NCBI RefSeq assembly: GCF_024125445.1
Contig: NZ_JAMXWM010000005.1
Span: 62,001-126,000, forward strand
DNA from: Sporolactobacillus shoreicorticis
GTDB taxonomy: Bacteria; Bacillota; Bacilli; Bacillales; Sporolactobacillaceae
Length of the DNA: 64,000 bases
Direction of reading: 5' to 3'
The notes beneath the pieces are model-generated. The model was not told where the DNA came from. It was given only the letters and a program-made list of their open reading frames with translations, and made no database searches. This document shows positions 8,717-16,925 of this stretch, in pieces (positions within the stretch are counted from its first letter, which is position 1; the number at the start of each line of letters is the position of its first letter). A program made the translations under genes and the position numbers.

Positions 8717-9295
8717 ATGGATCAAAGTGAGAAGCGGCTGATTAAAAAAATCAGAAAAGGGGATCAGCAGGCGTTTGCCGAACTTGTGGAACGGTACAAA
8801 AACAGCGTGTTCGCCATTTGTCTGCGCATGGTCGGCAATGCTCAGGAAGCCGAGGACCTATCCCAAGAGGCGTTTATACGTGCCTATAACCGTATTGACC
8901 AATATGACCATGATCGAAAATTTTCAACATGGTTGTTCCGAATTGCGACAAATTTGTCGATAGACTTTCTGCGGCGCAGGAAAAATAATGTTTCGCTTGA
9001 TGCGGTGGTTCCGGGTACGGAAGGTCTTTCGCTGAATACAATGCTGCCTGATGAAGGCGAACAGCCGGAAGATCAGATGGTACGCAAAGAGACTGAAGAA
9101 ATGGTGCAGGAACAAATTAAGAGACTGCCCGATAAATATCGATCGGCAATTGTCTTAAAATATATTGAGGATTTAAGTTTAAAAGAAATTAGTGAAATAA
9201 TGGAAATACCGGTGGGTACGGTAAAGACGCGCATTCATCGTGGCCGAGAAATGTTGAGGAAAAATATGATTACCGAAGGGGGAGGGCGAGCATGA
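8717..9295 (+). CDS. sigW: ECF RNA polymerase sigma factor SigW
   Basis: This 192-residue group 4 sigma factor directs envelope-stress and antimicrobial-peptide resistance genes in Bacillus. Region 2 carries DLSQEAFIRAYNRID and FSTWLFRIATNLSIDFLRR; region 4 carries LPDKYRSAIVLKYIEDLSLKEI and the helix-turn-helix VGTVKTRIHRGRE. The protein closely parallels Bacillus subtilis SigW, and the downstream order (anti-sigma, cdaA, cdaR, glmM, glmS) is the same. AGAGG precedes the ATG. Its stop overlaps the anti-sigma start as ATGA. A sigma-W-type promoter lies just upstream. Confidence 0.94.
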   Translation: MDQSEKRLIKKIRKGDQQAFAELVERYKNSVFAICLRMVGNAQEAEDLSQEAFIRAYNRIDQYDHDRKFSTWLFRIATNLSIDFLRRRKNNVSLDAVVPGTEGLSLNTMLPDEGEQPEDQMVRKETEEMVQEQIKRLPDKYRSAIVLKYIEDLSLKEISEIMEIPVGTVKTRIHRGREMLRKNMITEGGGRA

Positions 9296-9675
9296 ACTGT
9301 GTCAGTAAGAAATATGTGTCTTTGATGAATAAGGTTCTGGATCAGGAAGCAACCGAACAGGAGAAACAGGTACTGTTTGAACATCTTGCGACCTGCGCTG
9401 AGTGCCGCGTTCATTTCAACGAATTGAAGGAGTCGACGGAATTGCTGCGCAGGCTCACCCACCCGCAATTGCCGGCTGCTTTTACAGAAAGTGTTTTAAA
9501 TCAGCTGCCGCCGGATAAGCGGAATGCGATTCACAAATGGGGGAGCCGCCATCCTGTTCTGACCACTGTTGCAATCTGTGCGCTGCCGATGTCGCTGGTC
9601 GTGATCGGTTCAAGACGTCAGACGAGAAACAGAAACGGTTATGCACTTGTGAAGGTGTCGGGCGATCAGACATGA
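9292..9675 (+). CDS. rsiW: anti-sigma-W factor RsiW, short form
   Basis: This single-pass membrane protein holds SigW inactive. The zinc anti-sigma motif is visible as His31, Cys35 and Cys38 (HLATCAEC), and a transmembrane segment spans roughly residues 86-104. Only about 20 residues follow the membrane span, so the whole protein is 127 residues against roughly 208 in B. subtilis, and the extracytoplasmic domain cut by the site-1 protease there is almost absent. Release of SigW must therefore work differently, or the protein is a truncated variant. The ATG overlaps the sigW stop by 4 nt. Confidence 0.88.
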   Translation: MNCVSKKYVSLMNKVLDQEATEQEKQVLFEHLATCAECRVHFNELKESTELLRRLTHPQLPAAFTESVLNQLPPDKRNAIHKWGSRHPVLTTVAICALPMSLVVIGSRRQTRNRNGYALVKVSGDQT

Positions 9676-9694
9676 GACTGTCTGTTCATTTTTT
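9667..9694 (+). terminator. intrinsic terminator at the end of rsiW
   Basis: CAGAC (9667-9671) pairs with GTCTG (9680-9684), and a run of six T follows (9689-9694). It overlaps the rsiW stop codon and separates sigW-rsiW from cdaA. The 300 nt after it hold no gene that I can see. Confidence 0.55.
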
Positions 9695-9972
9695 CAGATT
9701 GCAAGTCATAGGATAAAAAAGACAAGCTAATGCGTAGAGATGTTTTTGGCGTTTAAATGATGATGTTGTTTATGAATTCATCAATTTAGTGAATGCTGGA
9801 ATGAGGACAGGTCCGCACGGACTCATAAACGAATGGACCAATGAACAGAGTCAAACAGCATTCTCTTTTGGCAAAATTTTTTTATAAACCAAGTTTACTT
9901 AAGAGAGATACAGCAACACTAAGATTGTCGGCGCAGGTAGAGAATTACGGCTGATTTGGAGGATGAAAAGTC

Positions 9973-10791
9973 ATGTCTTTGTGGACTCATTTCAATATTC
10001 TAAACTACTTGACAGATATCATTGACATTTTGATTGTCACTTACGTGATTTACAAAGTGATCATGATTATTCGAGGCACAAAGGCAGTTCAGCTGGCGAA
10101 GGGTATTCTTGTTATTATCGCAGTGTGGTTTCTGAGCAGCCTTTTACAGTTGCGAACGCTGGAGTGGATTTTGAACAATGCCATTACTTATGGATTGTTC
10201 GCAATCATCGTCATTTTTCAGCCGGAATTGCGCCGTGTGCTGGAACAGCTTGGTCGCGGCCGTCTGTTCTCCAGAGGTGTTGTGCTTGAGGAAGAACATA
10301 AACAAATGGCGGAAGCAATTGTCAAAGCTTCCTCGTATATGGCGAAGCGCAGAATCGGCGCGCTGATGTCCATTGAACGTAAAACAGGACTTAATGACTA
10401 TATTGAAACAGGCATTCAGCTTAATGGAAATCTGACATCTCAGCTGCTGATCAATATTTTTATTCCGAACACGCCGCTGCATGACGGCGCAGTCATTATT
10501 CGCGGCAACGAAGTCGTTGCGGCAGCGTGTTATCTGCCGCTCTCAGAAAGCCCGTTTATTTCGAAGGAACTTGGGACAAGGCATCGAGCGGCCATGGGTG
10601 TCAGCGAAGTAACGGATTCTTTAACCGTTGTCGTTTCTGAAGAAACCGGCGGAATTACGGTAACAAAGAACGGTGAAATGTTTCGTGAGATTAGTGAGGA
10701 TCGCTTGAGAGAAATGCTCCAGCATGAACTGGATGAATCGGAGAATCAGCCGACCATTCGCTGGAATTGGAGAGGTAAGCACAATGGATAA
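9973..10791 (+). CDS. cdaA: diadenylate cyclase CdaA (c-di-AMP synthase)
   Basis: This membrane enzyme condenses two ATP into cyclic di-AMP, the second messenger for K+ and osmolyte control and cell-wall homeostasis. Three hydrophobic segments (about residues 13-35, 41-58, 66-82) precede the DAC domain. The catalytic motifs DGA (171-173) and RHRAA (203-207) are intact. Length (272) is normal for the family. A GGAGG site lies before the ATG. The last 8 nt overlap cdaR, and glmM follows, the conserved cdaA-cdaR-glmM module in which both partners restrain the cyclase. Confidence 0.95.
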   Translation: MSLWTHFNILNYLTDIIDILIVTYVIYKVIMIIRGTKAVQLAKGILVIIAVWFLSSLLQLRTLEWILNNAITYGLFAIIVIFQPELRRVLEQLGRGRLFSRGVVLEEEHKQMAEAIVKASSYMAKRRIGALMSIERKTGLNDYIETGIQLNGNLTSQLLINIFIPNTPLHDGAVIIRGNEVVAAACYLPLSESPFISKELGTRHRAAMGVSEVTDSLTVVVSEETGGITVTKNGEMFREISEDRLREMLQHELDESENQPTIRWNWRGKHNG

Positions 10792-12082
10792 ACTTTTGAA
10801 TAACAATTGGTTTGTCAAAATTGTATCCTTTGTCATGGCGCTTATGCTGTATGCCATTGTATCGTCGGGCGACGGTACATCGTCGGGCAGCCCTTCCAAC
10901 GTGGCCGTGAACCCGTCACAGCAGTCGGCAGTAGTGACACAAAAGCTGACGATACAATACAATCAGAACAAGTATGTGGTCAGTGGAGCGCCTCAGACGA
11001 TCAGTATCCGTCTGACCGGATCCAATGAGTCAATTCTAAAGGCAAAACTGCCGAGCACGAAGAGTGCCTATCTGGATCTGAGAGATATGAAGCCGGGGAC
11101 CTACGACGCTCGTGTACAGACACGCGGCTTTCCCTCAGGGCTGACTGTCCGCCCGACTCCGAAGACCGTACGCGTAACGATTCAGAAAAAAACGAGTAAA
11201 GAGCTCCCAGTTGCCATTGACATTATCAACAAAAATTCTGTTGCGGACGGTTATTCGGTCGGCGATCCGGTTATCGACACGCAGAATGTTACGGTTACCG
11301 GCGGCGAAGACTCTGTTGACTCCATTGCTTTTATTAAAGGTGTCATTAATGTCAAAGATGCGAATACAACGGTGGATAAAATGGTCACGCTGCACGCGTT
11401 TAACAGCAACGGCGACCAAGTAAACGTAACGGTTCATCCTTCATCGGTTCATGTCCGCGTGCCGATTGGTAAAGTGTCGAAACAATTGAGTATTAAGGCA
11501 GTATCAACAGGAACGCCGGCTAAGGGCTACAGTGTCTCATCGATTGAGACTTCCGCCAAAGATGTGACTGTAACCGCGCAGGATGCGGCAGCACTTAGTC
11601 AGATTACAGCACTCGACCCTTTGTCCGTGTCCGTGGATGGCTTAAAAAAGGACAAGACATTCTCGGTAACGATTCCTGTCCCATCGGGTGCAAGTAAGGT
11701 AACTCCTGAGAAAATTGATGTTACGGTTCATATTGTTAAAGAAGCAACGGCTGAAAGCGACGAAAACAGCAGTTCAGATTTCAGTTCAAGCTCAAGCTCA
11801 AGTAGTACGGACGAACAAACGAAAAAACTAACGAATATTCCAATAAAGGTAACCGGACTTAAGGATGGCTTGAAAGCGACTTTCAGCCAAGAAGATCATG
11901 TAAACGTCTCGATAACAGGCCCTTCTCAGGAGATTGATCAATTGTCCGAAAGTGATATTCAGGCACAGGTTGATTTGAGCGGAATGGATGCTGGTGAACA
12001 TCAGGTGACGGTTGCGGTTAACACCTCAGACGGATTAACCGCGAAGGCAGACCCGAAAACGGTGAGCGTCAGCATCAGTTAA
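10784..12082 (+). CDS. cdaR: YbbR-domain regulator of CdaA
   Basis: CdaR is a membrane-anchored modulator of CdaA. One N-terminal membrane helix (about residues 9-25) is followed by an extracytoplasmic array of YbbR-type beta domains; repeated patterns ending in VTVTI/VHVRV mark about four copies. A Ser-rich linker (about residues 325-340) lies before the last repeat. I choose ATG 10784, with GAGAGGT upstream, which yields 432 residues. The upstream in-frame ATG at 10724 would read through cdaA codons. The 8-nt overlap with cdaA indicates coupled translation. Confidence 0.92.
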   Translation: MDKLLNNNWFVKIVSFVMALMLYAIVSSGDGTSSGSPSNVAVNPSQQSAVVTQKLTIQYNQNKYVVSGAPQTISIRLTGSNESILKAKLPSTKSAYLDLRDMKPGTYDARVQTRGFPSGLTVRPTPKTVRVTIQKKTSKELPVAIDIINKNSVADGYSVGDPVIDTQNVTVTGGEDSVDSIAFIKGVINVKDANTTVDKMVTLHAFNSNGDQVNVTVHPSSVHVRVPIGKVSKQLSIKAVSTGTPAKGYSVSSIETSAKDVTVTAQDAAALSQITALDPLSVSVDGLKKDKTFSVTIPVPSGASKVTPEKIDVTVHIVKEATAESDENSSSDFSSSSSSSSTDEQTKKLTNIPIKVTGLKDGLKATFSQEDHVNVSITGPSQEIDQLSESDIQAQVDLSGMDAGEHQVTVAVNTSDGLTAKADPKTVSVSIS

Positions 12083-12198
12083 CGATTTTCAGACTGTTAC
12101 TTTTTGAGGGGTTAGAACATCCCTTTGACAGAATGCAGTACGGAGTTTACAATAAAGCGGCGGAATTTGGACGAGGAAAGATAGGAGCGATCGAAATT

Positions 12199-13554
12199 AT
12201 GGCAAAGTACTTTGGAACGGATGGAGTCAGAGGTATTGCAAATCTTGGCTTGACACCCGAATTGGCTTTTAAATTGGGGCGGGCCGGCGGTTACGCATTA
12301 ACGAAGACGACTGAACATCCGAAGGTTCTGGTCGGCCGGGACACGCGAATTTCTGGATATATGCTGGAAGGCGCACTGATCTCCGGACTACTGTCTATCG
12401 GTGTCGAAGTGATGCGTCTTGGCATTATCTCAACGCCTGGCGTTGCCTATTTGACAAAAGCGATGGACGCAAGTGCCGGTGTGATGATCTCTGCGTCGCA
12501 TAATCCCGTTGCTGATAATGGCATTAAGTTTTTCGGCAGTGACGGATTTAAGCTGAGCGACGAGGTCGAGGAAACCATTGAAGCACTGCTGTCTAAAGAA
12601 AAGGATGATTTGCCAAGGCCAATCGGCGGCGACTTAGGCACGTCCAGCGACTATTTTGAAGGCAGCCAAAAGTATCTTCAATTTTTGAAACAGACGATAC
12701 AGGAGGATGATTTTTCCTCGTTCAAGATCGCGCTTGATTGCGCCAATGGATCGACGAGCTCGCTCGCCCCGCATTTGTTCGCTGATCTGGAAGCAGACAT
12801 TGTTACAATCGGGACATCGCCAAACGGTAAAAATATTAATGAAGGCGTCGGATCCACACATCCGGATGCTTTATCTGCGCTTGTTGTGGAAAAGGCTGCC
12901 GATTGTGGACTCGCTTTTGACGGTGACGGTGACCGTCTGATTGCTGTCGATGAACTTGGAAATGTTGTTGACGGTGATAAAATCATGTACATTTGTGCTA
13001 CTTATTTGAAATCAAAAGGAATGCTGAATAAAGATACACTGGTTACAACTATCATGAGTAATCTTGGCTTGTACAAGGCACTTCAAGCCGAACAAATTGA
13101 AACAAAGAAGACGCAGGTCGGCGACCGTTATGTTATGGAAGAAATGCGCGCCGGCGGTTATGTACTTGGCGGCGAACAATCGGGACACATCATCTTCCTC
13201 GACCACTCCACAACAGGAGACGGAATGCTGACAGCGCTTCAACTGGTCAGCATCCTGAAAGCCAGCGGCAAAAAACTGTCCGAGCTTGCGGCCGGTGTCA
13301 AAACATATCCGCAGAAATTGGTTAACATTCATGTTGCCGATAAGTTCCATGTAACGGAAAATTCGCAGGTCGCTCAAACCATCAAGGATGTTGAGACCGA
13401 TATGGCGGGCGACGGACGAGTTCTGGTTCGCCCTTCAGGCACTGAATCACTCATTCGGGTGATGGCTGAAGCACCGACCGAGGAAGCATGCGATGCTTAT
13501 GTCGATCGAATTGCACAAAAGGTTGTTGAAGCGGTTGGCGGCGAGATTCAATAA
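12199..13554 (+). CDS. glmM: phosphoglucosamine mutase GlmM
   Basis: GlmM interconverts glucosamine-6-phosphate and glucosamine-1-phosphate for peptidoglycan precursor synthesis. The active-site serine is Ser100 in ISASHNP, the metal-binding loop is DGDGDR, and the C-terminal phosphate-binding loop is RPSGTES. I choose ATG 12199 because the protein then begins [12 protein letters not shown] as in the family; the frame opens earlier at 12133 without conservation. Length is 451 residues, normal. In related bacteria GlmM binds and inhibits CdaA, so this operon ties wall synthesis to c-di-AMP. Confidence 0.95.
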   Translation: MAKYFGTDGVRGIANLGLTPELAFKLGRAGGYALTKTTEHPKVLVGRDTRISGYMLEGALISGLLSIGVEVMRLGIISTPGVAYLTKAMDASAGVMISASHNPVADNGIKFFGSDGFKLSDEVEETIEALLSKEKDDLPRPIGGDLGTSSDYFEGSQKYLQFLKQTIQEDDFSSFKIALDCANGSTSSLAPHLFADLEADIVTIGTSPNGKNINEGVGSTHPDALSALVVEKAADCGLAFDGDGDRLIAVDELGNVVDGDKIMYICATYLKSKGMLNKDTLVTTIMSNLGLYKALQAEQIETKKTQVGDRYVMEEMRAGGYVLGGEQSGHIIFLDHSTTGDGMLTALQLVSILKASGKKLSELAAGVKTYPQKLVNIHVADKFHVTENSQVAQTIKDVETDMAGDGRVLVRPSGTESLIRVMAEAPTEEACDAYVDRIAQKVVEAVGGEIQ

Positions 13555-13949
13555 AGGGTGTTCGAAATGTTCTAGGAAAGTAATCAGTTTCTTTCTAGAA
13601 AAAAGGAACTTTCGAGAGGAAAGGATCTTTCGCTAAGTGCGTATATGTCCTGTATACAACGCGAAAGTTACCGCGTCATGCGGAAGCATGCCCCTGTGAG
13701 TAACGTTGAAGTCACCACATCCTGTGTGGAAGTTCTGATCGCTGTCTCTACAAATTTATAGATGTCTGTGAATCATTAAGTGCTCCGGTAACTAGATAAT
13801 CATGGAAAATTAATTCCATGGTTGCCGGACATGGCATTGCTGAATAGATATATTGAGTAAGTAAAAGAATCCCACTTCAAAGAAGATTGACGCACAGATC
13901 AGATTAAAGTAGTATGTGAGTAACTCGAGAAGGAAAGCGAGGGTCGGAT
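13555..13949 (+). other. structured intergenic region between glmM and the glmS ribozyme
   Basis: No gene is visible in these 395 nt, but the sequence is rich in complementary segments. CTTTCGC (13627-13633) pairs with GCGAAAG (13661-13667), enclosing GTATA/TATAC (13641-13645 and 13652-13656). CCACA/TGTGG pair at 13715-13719 and 13725-13729. A long hairpin pairs TCCGGTAAC (13784-13792) with GTTGCCGGA (13821-13829), around an inner CATGGAA/TTCCATG (13801-13807, 13814-13820). The glmM terminator, a promoter for glmS and perhaps a further structured RNA lie here. I recognise no known riboswitch class. Confidence 0.5.
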
Positions 13950-13954
13950 AACTG

Positions 13955-14140
13955 AATACTAAGCGCCCGGACTGTTCCTTAGAACGGAGAAAGTCGGAAC
14001 AGTTGACGAGGAAGAGGTTTATCGAAGGATTCGGCGGATGCCTCTCGGAATGCTTGTAACCGTTAGCACGCACACAAACCAGGAAGGCAACTTTCTGTAC
14101 AGAACCCGTGCTGCAAGCACATAGGCAATAAAAATAAAAA
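13955..14140 (+). ncRNA. glmS ribozyme (glucosamine-6-phosphate-activated self-cleaving riboswitch)
   Basis: Conserved ribozyme elements appear in order: AGCGCC (13962-13967) with the expected cleavage after A13962, the paired GGACTGTTCC/GGAACAGT stem, GTTGACGAGG, GTTTATCGA, TCGGCGG and CCGTTAG. The element ends about 80 nt before the glmS start codon. Cleavage by bound glucosamine-6-phosphate exposes the 3' fragment to degradation and lowers glmS expression. End points are approximate. Confidence 0.9.
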
Positions 14141-14218
14141 AACAAGTGGGGCAAGACTGCCCTATCTGATGAATCAAACATCTTTGACGCACCTTGCTCC
14201 ACAAGGAGGACATATCCT

Positions 14219-16024
14219 ATGTGTGGTATTGTAGGCTATATTGGCAACGAAGATGCACGTGATATTTTGCTTAAGGGACTCAGCAATCTCGAGTACAGGG
14301 GCTACGATTCAGCCGGCATCGCGCTTTTGAATGCGGAAGGTATCCACGTTTTTAAAGAAAAAGGACGGATCGCCGTTCTTCGCGAATCCGTGGACCCGGA
14401 TATTCACGCAACACTTGGAATCGGTCATACACGCTGGGCAACACACGGCCAGCCGAACAAGTGCAACGCGCACCCGCATCAAAGTGCTTCCGGACGATTC
14501 ACTCTTGTTCACAACGGTGTGATTGAAAACTATAATCAGCTGAAGACGGAGTATCTGTCCGACGTTACGATGAAAAGTGAGACGGATACCGAAGTTGTTG
14601 TACAGTTGATCGAGCTTTTCGCAAAAGAAGGTCTGAGCACGGGAGCGGCTCTGCGGAAAACGCTGAAGCTGCTTGACGGGTCGTATGCAATTGCGCTGAT
14701 TGACGCAGAAGACAGCGACACGCTCTATGTGGCGAAGAACAAAAGTCCGCTTTTAATCGGACTCGGAGATGGCTTCAACGTTGTTGCCAGCGATGCGACA
14801 GCTATGATCCAAAAAACAAAGCGATATGTTGAGCTGGTAGATGAGGAAGTTGTCGAACTAACTCGTGACAGTTATATGATCATGGATCTGGATGGCAATG
14901 AAAAGACGCGCGCACCTTATACGGTTTCCTTCGATGCGCATGACACGGAAAAAGGCGCGTATGCGCATTATATGTTGAAGGAAATCGACGAGCAGCCGGC
15001 TGTGATGCGCCGTCTGTTGCAGGAATACAGCGGCAAGGATGGAGTCGTCACACTCGATTCGACAATTACTAAGGCGGTCAATGCCGCAGACCGAATCTAT
15101 ATCATCGCTTGCGGCACGAGCTACCACGCAGGGCTCGTCGGCAAGCATTTGCTTGAGACTGTTGCCGGAATTCCGACCGAAGTGCATATTTCAAGTGAAT
15201 TTTCCTATAATATGCCGCTTCTCTCGAAGAAGCCGCTGTTCATCTTCATCTCGCAGAGTGGCGAAACGGCTGACAGCCGCGCCGTACTCGTCAAGGTGAA
15301 GAAGCTCGGCTATCCGACACTGACAATGACGAACGTCGAAGGCTCGACACTGTACCGCGAAGCCGATTATAGGATGCTGCTGTTTGCCGGTCCGGAAATC
15401 GCTGTCGCGTCAACCAAAGCGTATACGGCTATGATCGCCGTCTTTGCCTTCATTGCGGTTGCATCTGCTCAGAAGACCGGCAAGACACTCGATCTCGACC
15501 TTGTCCATGAAATGAGTATCGCTGCACAAGGGATGGAGCAGATGATCGACGAAAAAGCGCTGCTGAAGGAAGTCGCACGCGAATATCTCTCGATTACGCG
15601 CAATGCCTTCTACATCGGGCGCGGACTCGACTATTATGTCTGCATGGAAGCCTCGCTGAAGCTGAAGGAAGTCTCCTACATCCAAGCAGAAGGCTTCGCC
15701 GGCGGCGAGCTCAAGCACGGCACGATCGCATTGATCGAAGACGGCACACCGGTCTTCGCCTTTGCAACCCAGCAAAAGGTCAACAACAACATCCGCAGCA
15801 ATGTTGAGGAGGTCGCCGCACGCGGCGCCCACACGTGCATCATCAGCATGGACGGAGTCACGAATCATGCGGACGACCGCATCGTGCTTCCGAAAGTGCA
15901 CCATGCCCTCGCGCCACTTGTTTGCGCCGTTCCTCTGCAGCTGATTGCGTACTACGCAGCCCTGCAGAACGAATGCGACGTTGATAAACCACGTAACCTG
16001 GCCAAATCAGTTACGGTGGAATAA
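14219..16024 (+). CDS. glmS: glutamine-fructose-6-phosphate aminotransferase GlmS
   Basis: GlmS makes glucosamine-6-phosphate from fructose-6-phosphate and glutamine, the first committed step to cell-wall amino sugars. The N-terminal glutamine amidotransferase begins MCGIVGYIG, with Cys2 as nucleophile; GHTRWATHG follows. Two SIS sugar-isomerase domains carry [17 protein letters not shown] and [12 protein letters not shown]. The C-terminus [13 protein letters not shown] is the family's conserved end. Length is 601 residues, normal. The ribosome site AGGAGG lies just downstream of the ribozyme. Confidence 0.96.
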   Translation: MCGIVGYIGNEDARDILLKGLSNLEYRGYDSAGIALLNAEGIHVFKEKGRIAVLRESVDPDIHATLGIGHTRWATHGQPNKCNAHPHQSASGRFTLVHNGVIENYNQLKTEYLSDVTMKSETDTEVVVQLIELFAKEGLSTGAALRKTLKLLDGSYAIALIDAEDSDTLYVAKNKSPLLIGLGDGFNVVASDATAMIQKTKRYVELVDEEVVELTRDSYMIMDLDGNEKTRAPYTVSFDAHDTEKGAYAHYMLKEIDEQPAVMRRLLQEYSGKDGVVTLDSTITKAVNAADRIYIIACGTSYHAGLVGKHLLETVAGIPTEVHISSEFSYNMPLLSKKPLFIFISQSGETADSRAVLVKVKKLGYPTLTMTNVEGSTLYREADYRMLLFAGPEIAVASTKAYTAMIAVFAFIAVASAQKTGKTLDLDLVHEMSIAAQGMEQMIDEKALLKEVAREYLSITRNAFYIGRGLDYYVCMEASLKLKEVSYIQAEGFAGGELKHGTIALIEDGTPVFAFATQQKVNNNIRSNVEEVAARGAHTCIISMDGVTNHADDRIVLPKVHHALAPLVCAVPLQLIAYYAALQNECDVDKPRNLAKSVTVE

Positions 16025-16035
16025 AAACCAAAGTA

Positions 16036-16074
16036 ACACATCTTCAGTTAATAAGCTGGAGGTGTGTTTTCTTT
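16036..16074 (+). terminator. glmS intrinsic terminator
   Basis: ACACATCTTCAG (16036-16047) pairs over 12 positions, counting G-U wobbles, with CTGGAGGTGTGT (16056-16067). A T-rich tract follows. It lies 12 nt after the glmS stop. Confidence 0.8.
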
Positions 16075-16108
16075 TGCTTTGAAGCTGATACCTGTTGATT
16101 TCGATTAA

Positions 16109-16294
16109 TTGAAAATTAACTTTGACGGGAAATATGTGTTCAACGAAGAAGATATGGAAAGCAATAATTTCACAAAATTTGGTTTTGCTACTCCAGAGGC
16201 ATTGGCAAATAGTGGACAACCGTTAACATTACCAGTCGCTCCTATTATTCCATCTTTTGAAGAGAAGAAAGCATTGTATGCATATTACGAGTAA
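16109..16294 (+). CDS. small hypothetical protein or gene remnant
   Basis: This open frame of 61 codons begins at TTG 16109; an internal ATG at 16154 is also possible. There is no convincing ribosome site. The product is rich in Asn, Pro and aromatic residues and ends KKALYAYYE. I recognise no family. Its AT-rich codon use differs from glmS. It could be the tail of a decayed gene. Confidence 0.25.
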   Translation: MKINFDGKYVFNEEDMESNNFTKFGFATPEALANSGQPLTLPVAPIIPSFEEKKALYAYYE

Positions 16295-16333
16295 ACAACT
16301 AACTTTTACTATTATATCGTTTTCTAGCAGAAA

Positions 16334-16408
16334 AATGCGGTTTGGGGTCTATGCGAGTAAACAATTTTATTCACTGATCAACATACTCGTGTCTTAAAGA
16401 CCCGCATT
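16334..16408 (+). promoter_or_regulatory. long nested hairpin upstream of kdp
   Basis: Three paired blocks occur in nested order: AATGCG (16334-16339) with CGCATT (16403-16408), GGTCT (16346-16350) with AGACC (16398-16402), and CGAGTA (16354-16359) with TACTCG (16384-16389). The apex is AT-rich. No T tract follows, so a simple terminator is unlikely. It lies 300 nt before the first kdp ORF. Confidence 0.45.
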
Positions 16409-16584
16409 CCCGCGCTTTTATATCGAGATCATTAAAATTATTGATATTAAAGTATTTTTTGACCTCTTTAATTTTGTATATCCATAGAATTCCCATAATG
16501 GCTTATATAATATCCCTCCCAATTGGGTACCACTAAAAACAGTTCCGAATAAATGTTCCAATCTTTTCACGGGCCAATTGCTGC

Positions 16585-16636
16585 ATTTTTACGTTTTTTT
16601 TATGTGGTGGCGTGAATCCTTCACACTATTTTTACG
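16585..16636 (+). promoter_or_regulatory. candidate KdpE-binding direct repeat
   Basis: ATTTTTACG occurs at 16585-16593 and again at 16628-16636, 43 nt apart, or about four helical turns. The region upstream of the first kdp ORF is very AT-rich. OmpR-family regulators such as KdpE bind T-rich direct repeats near their promoters, so this is a plausible operator; no footprint is known. Confidence 0.4.
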
Positions 16637-16709
16637 CAAAATCATTTTAAAATAATGGAGCAATAGTCAATAAGACAACTAAACGAGACAAGGGAAGGGG
16701 AATACCTGA

Positions 16710-16793
16710 ATGGGCGATCTTGTGTCACTGGGAATTTTTGTTGTCGCTTTTCTGCTGTTTTTTTTGTTCGTCAGTGTATTCGACAAAGCCTAA
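16710..16793 (+). CDS. 27-residue single-span membrane peptide at the head of the kdp operon
   Basis: The peptide begins MGDLVSLG, continues with an almost uninterrupted hydrophobic helix of about 17 residues and ends SVFDKA. GGGAAGGGG lies upstream of the ATG. The kdpF ORF begins 15 nt after its stop. Its size and position suggest a second KdpF-like stabilising peptide, but it lacks the KdpF ending YPEKF. I do not recognise it as a named family. Confidence 0.55.
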   Translation: MGDLVSLGIFVVAFLLFFLFVSVFDKA

Positions 16794-16808
16794 TGAGAGG
16801 TGAAGAAA

Positions 16809-16886
16809 ATGTGGGTACTAGTAGTTATCTCAATTTTACTGATGATTTATCTAACGTATGTCATTTTCTATCCGGAAAAGTTCTGA
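16809..16886 (+). CDS. kdpF: K+-transporting ATPase small subunit KdpF
   Basis: This is a 25-residue single-helix peptide ending FYPEKF, the diagnostic KdpF C-terminus. KdpF binds and stabilises the KdpABC complex in the membrane. GAGAGGTG lies upstream of the ATG, and kdpA follows after 39 nt. Confidence 0.85.
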   Translation: MWVLVVISILLMIYLTYVIFYPEKF

Positions 16887-16925
16887 CAGATCAATGATGT
16901 TATTTGCGAAAAGGAGAGGATTTTT

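Noticed and set aside
13810-14213. Minus-strand frames across the glmS leader
   Set aside because: They overlap the ribozyme and stems on the other strand, so structure explains them.
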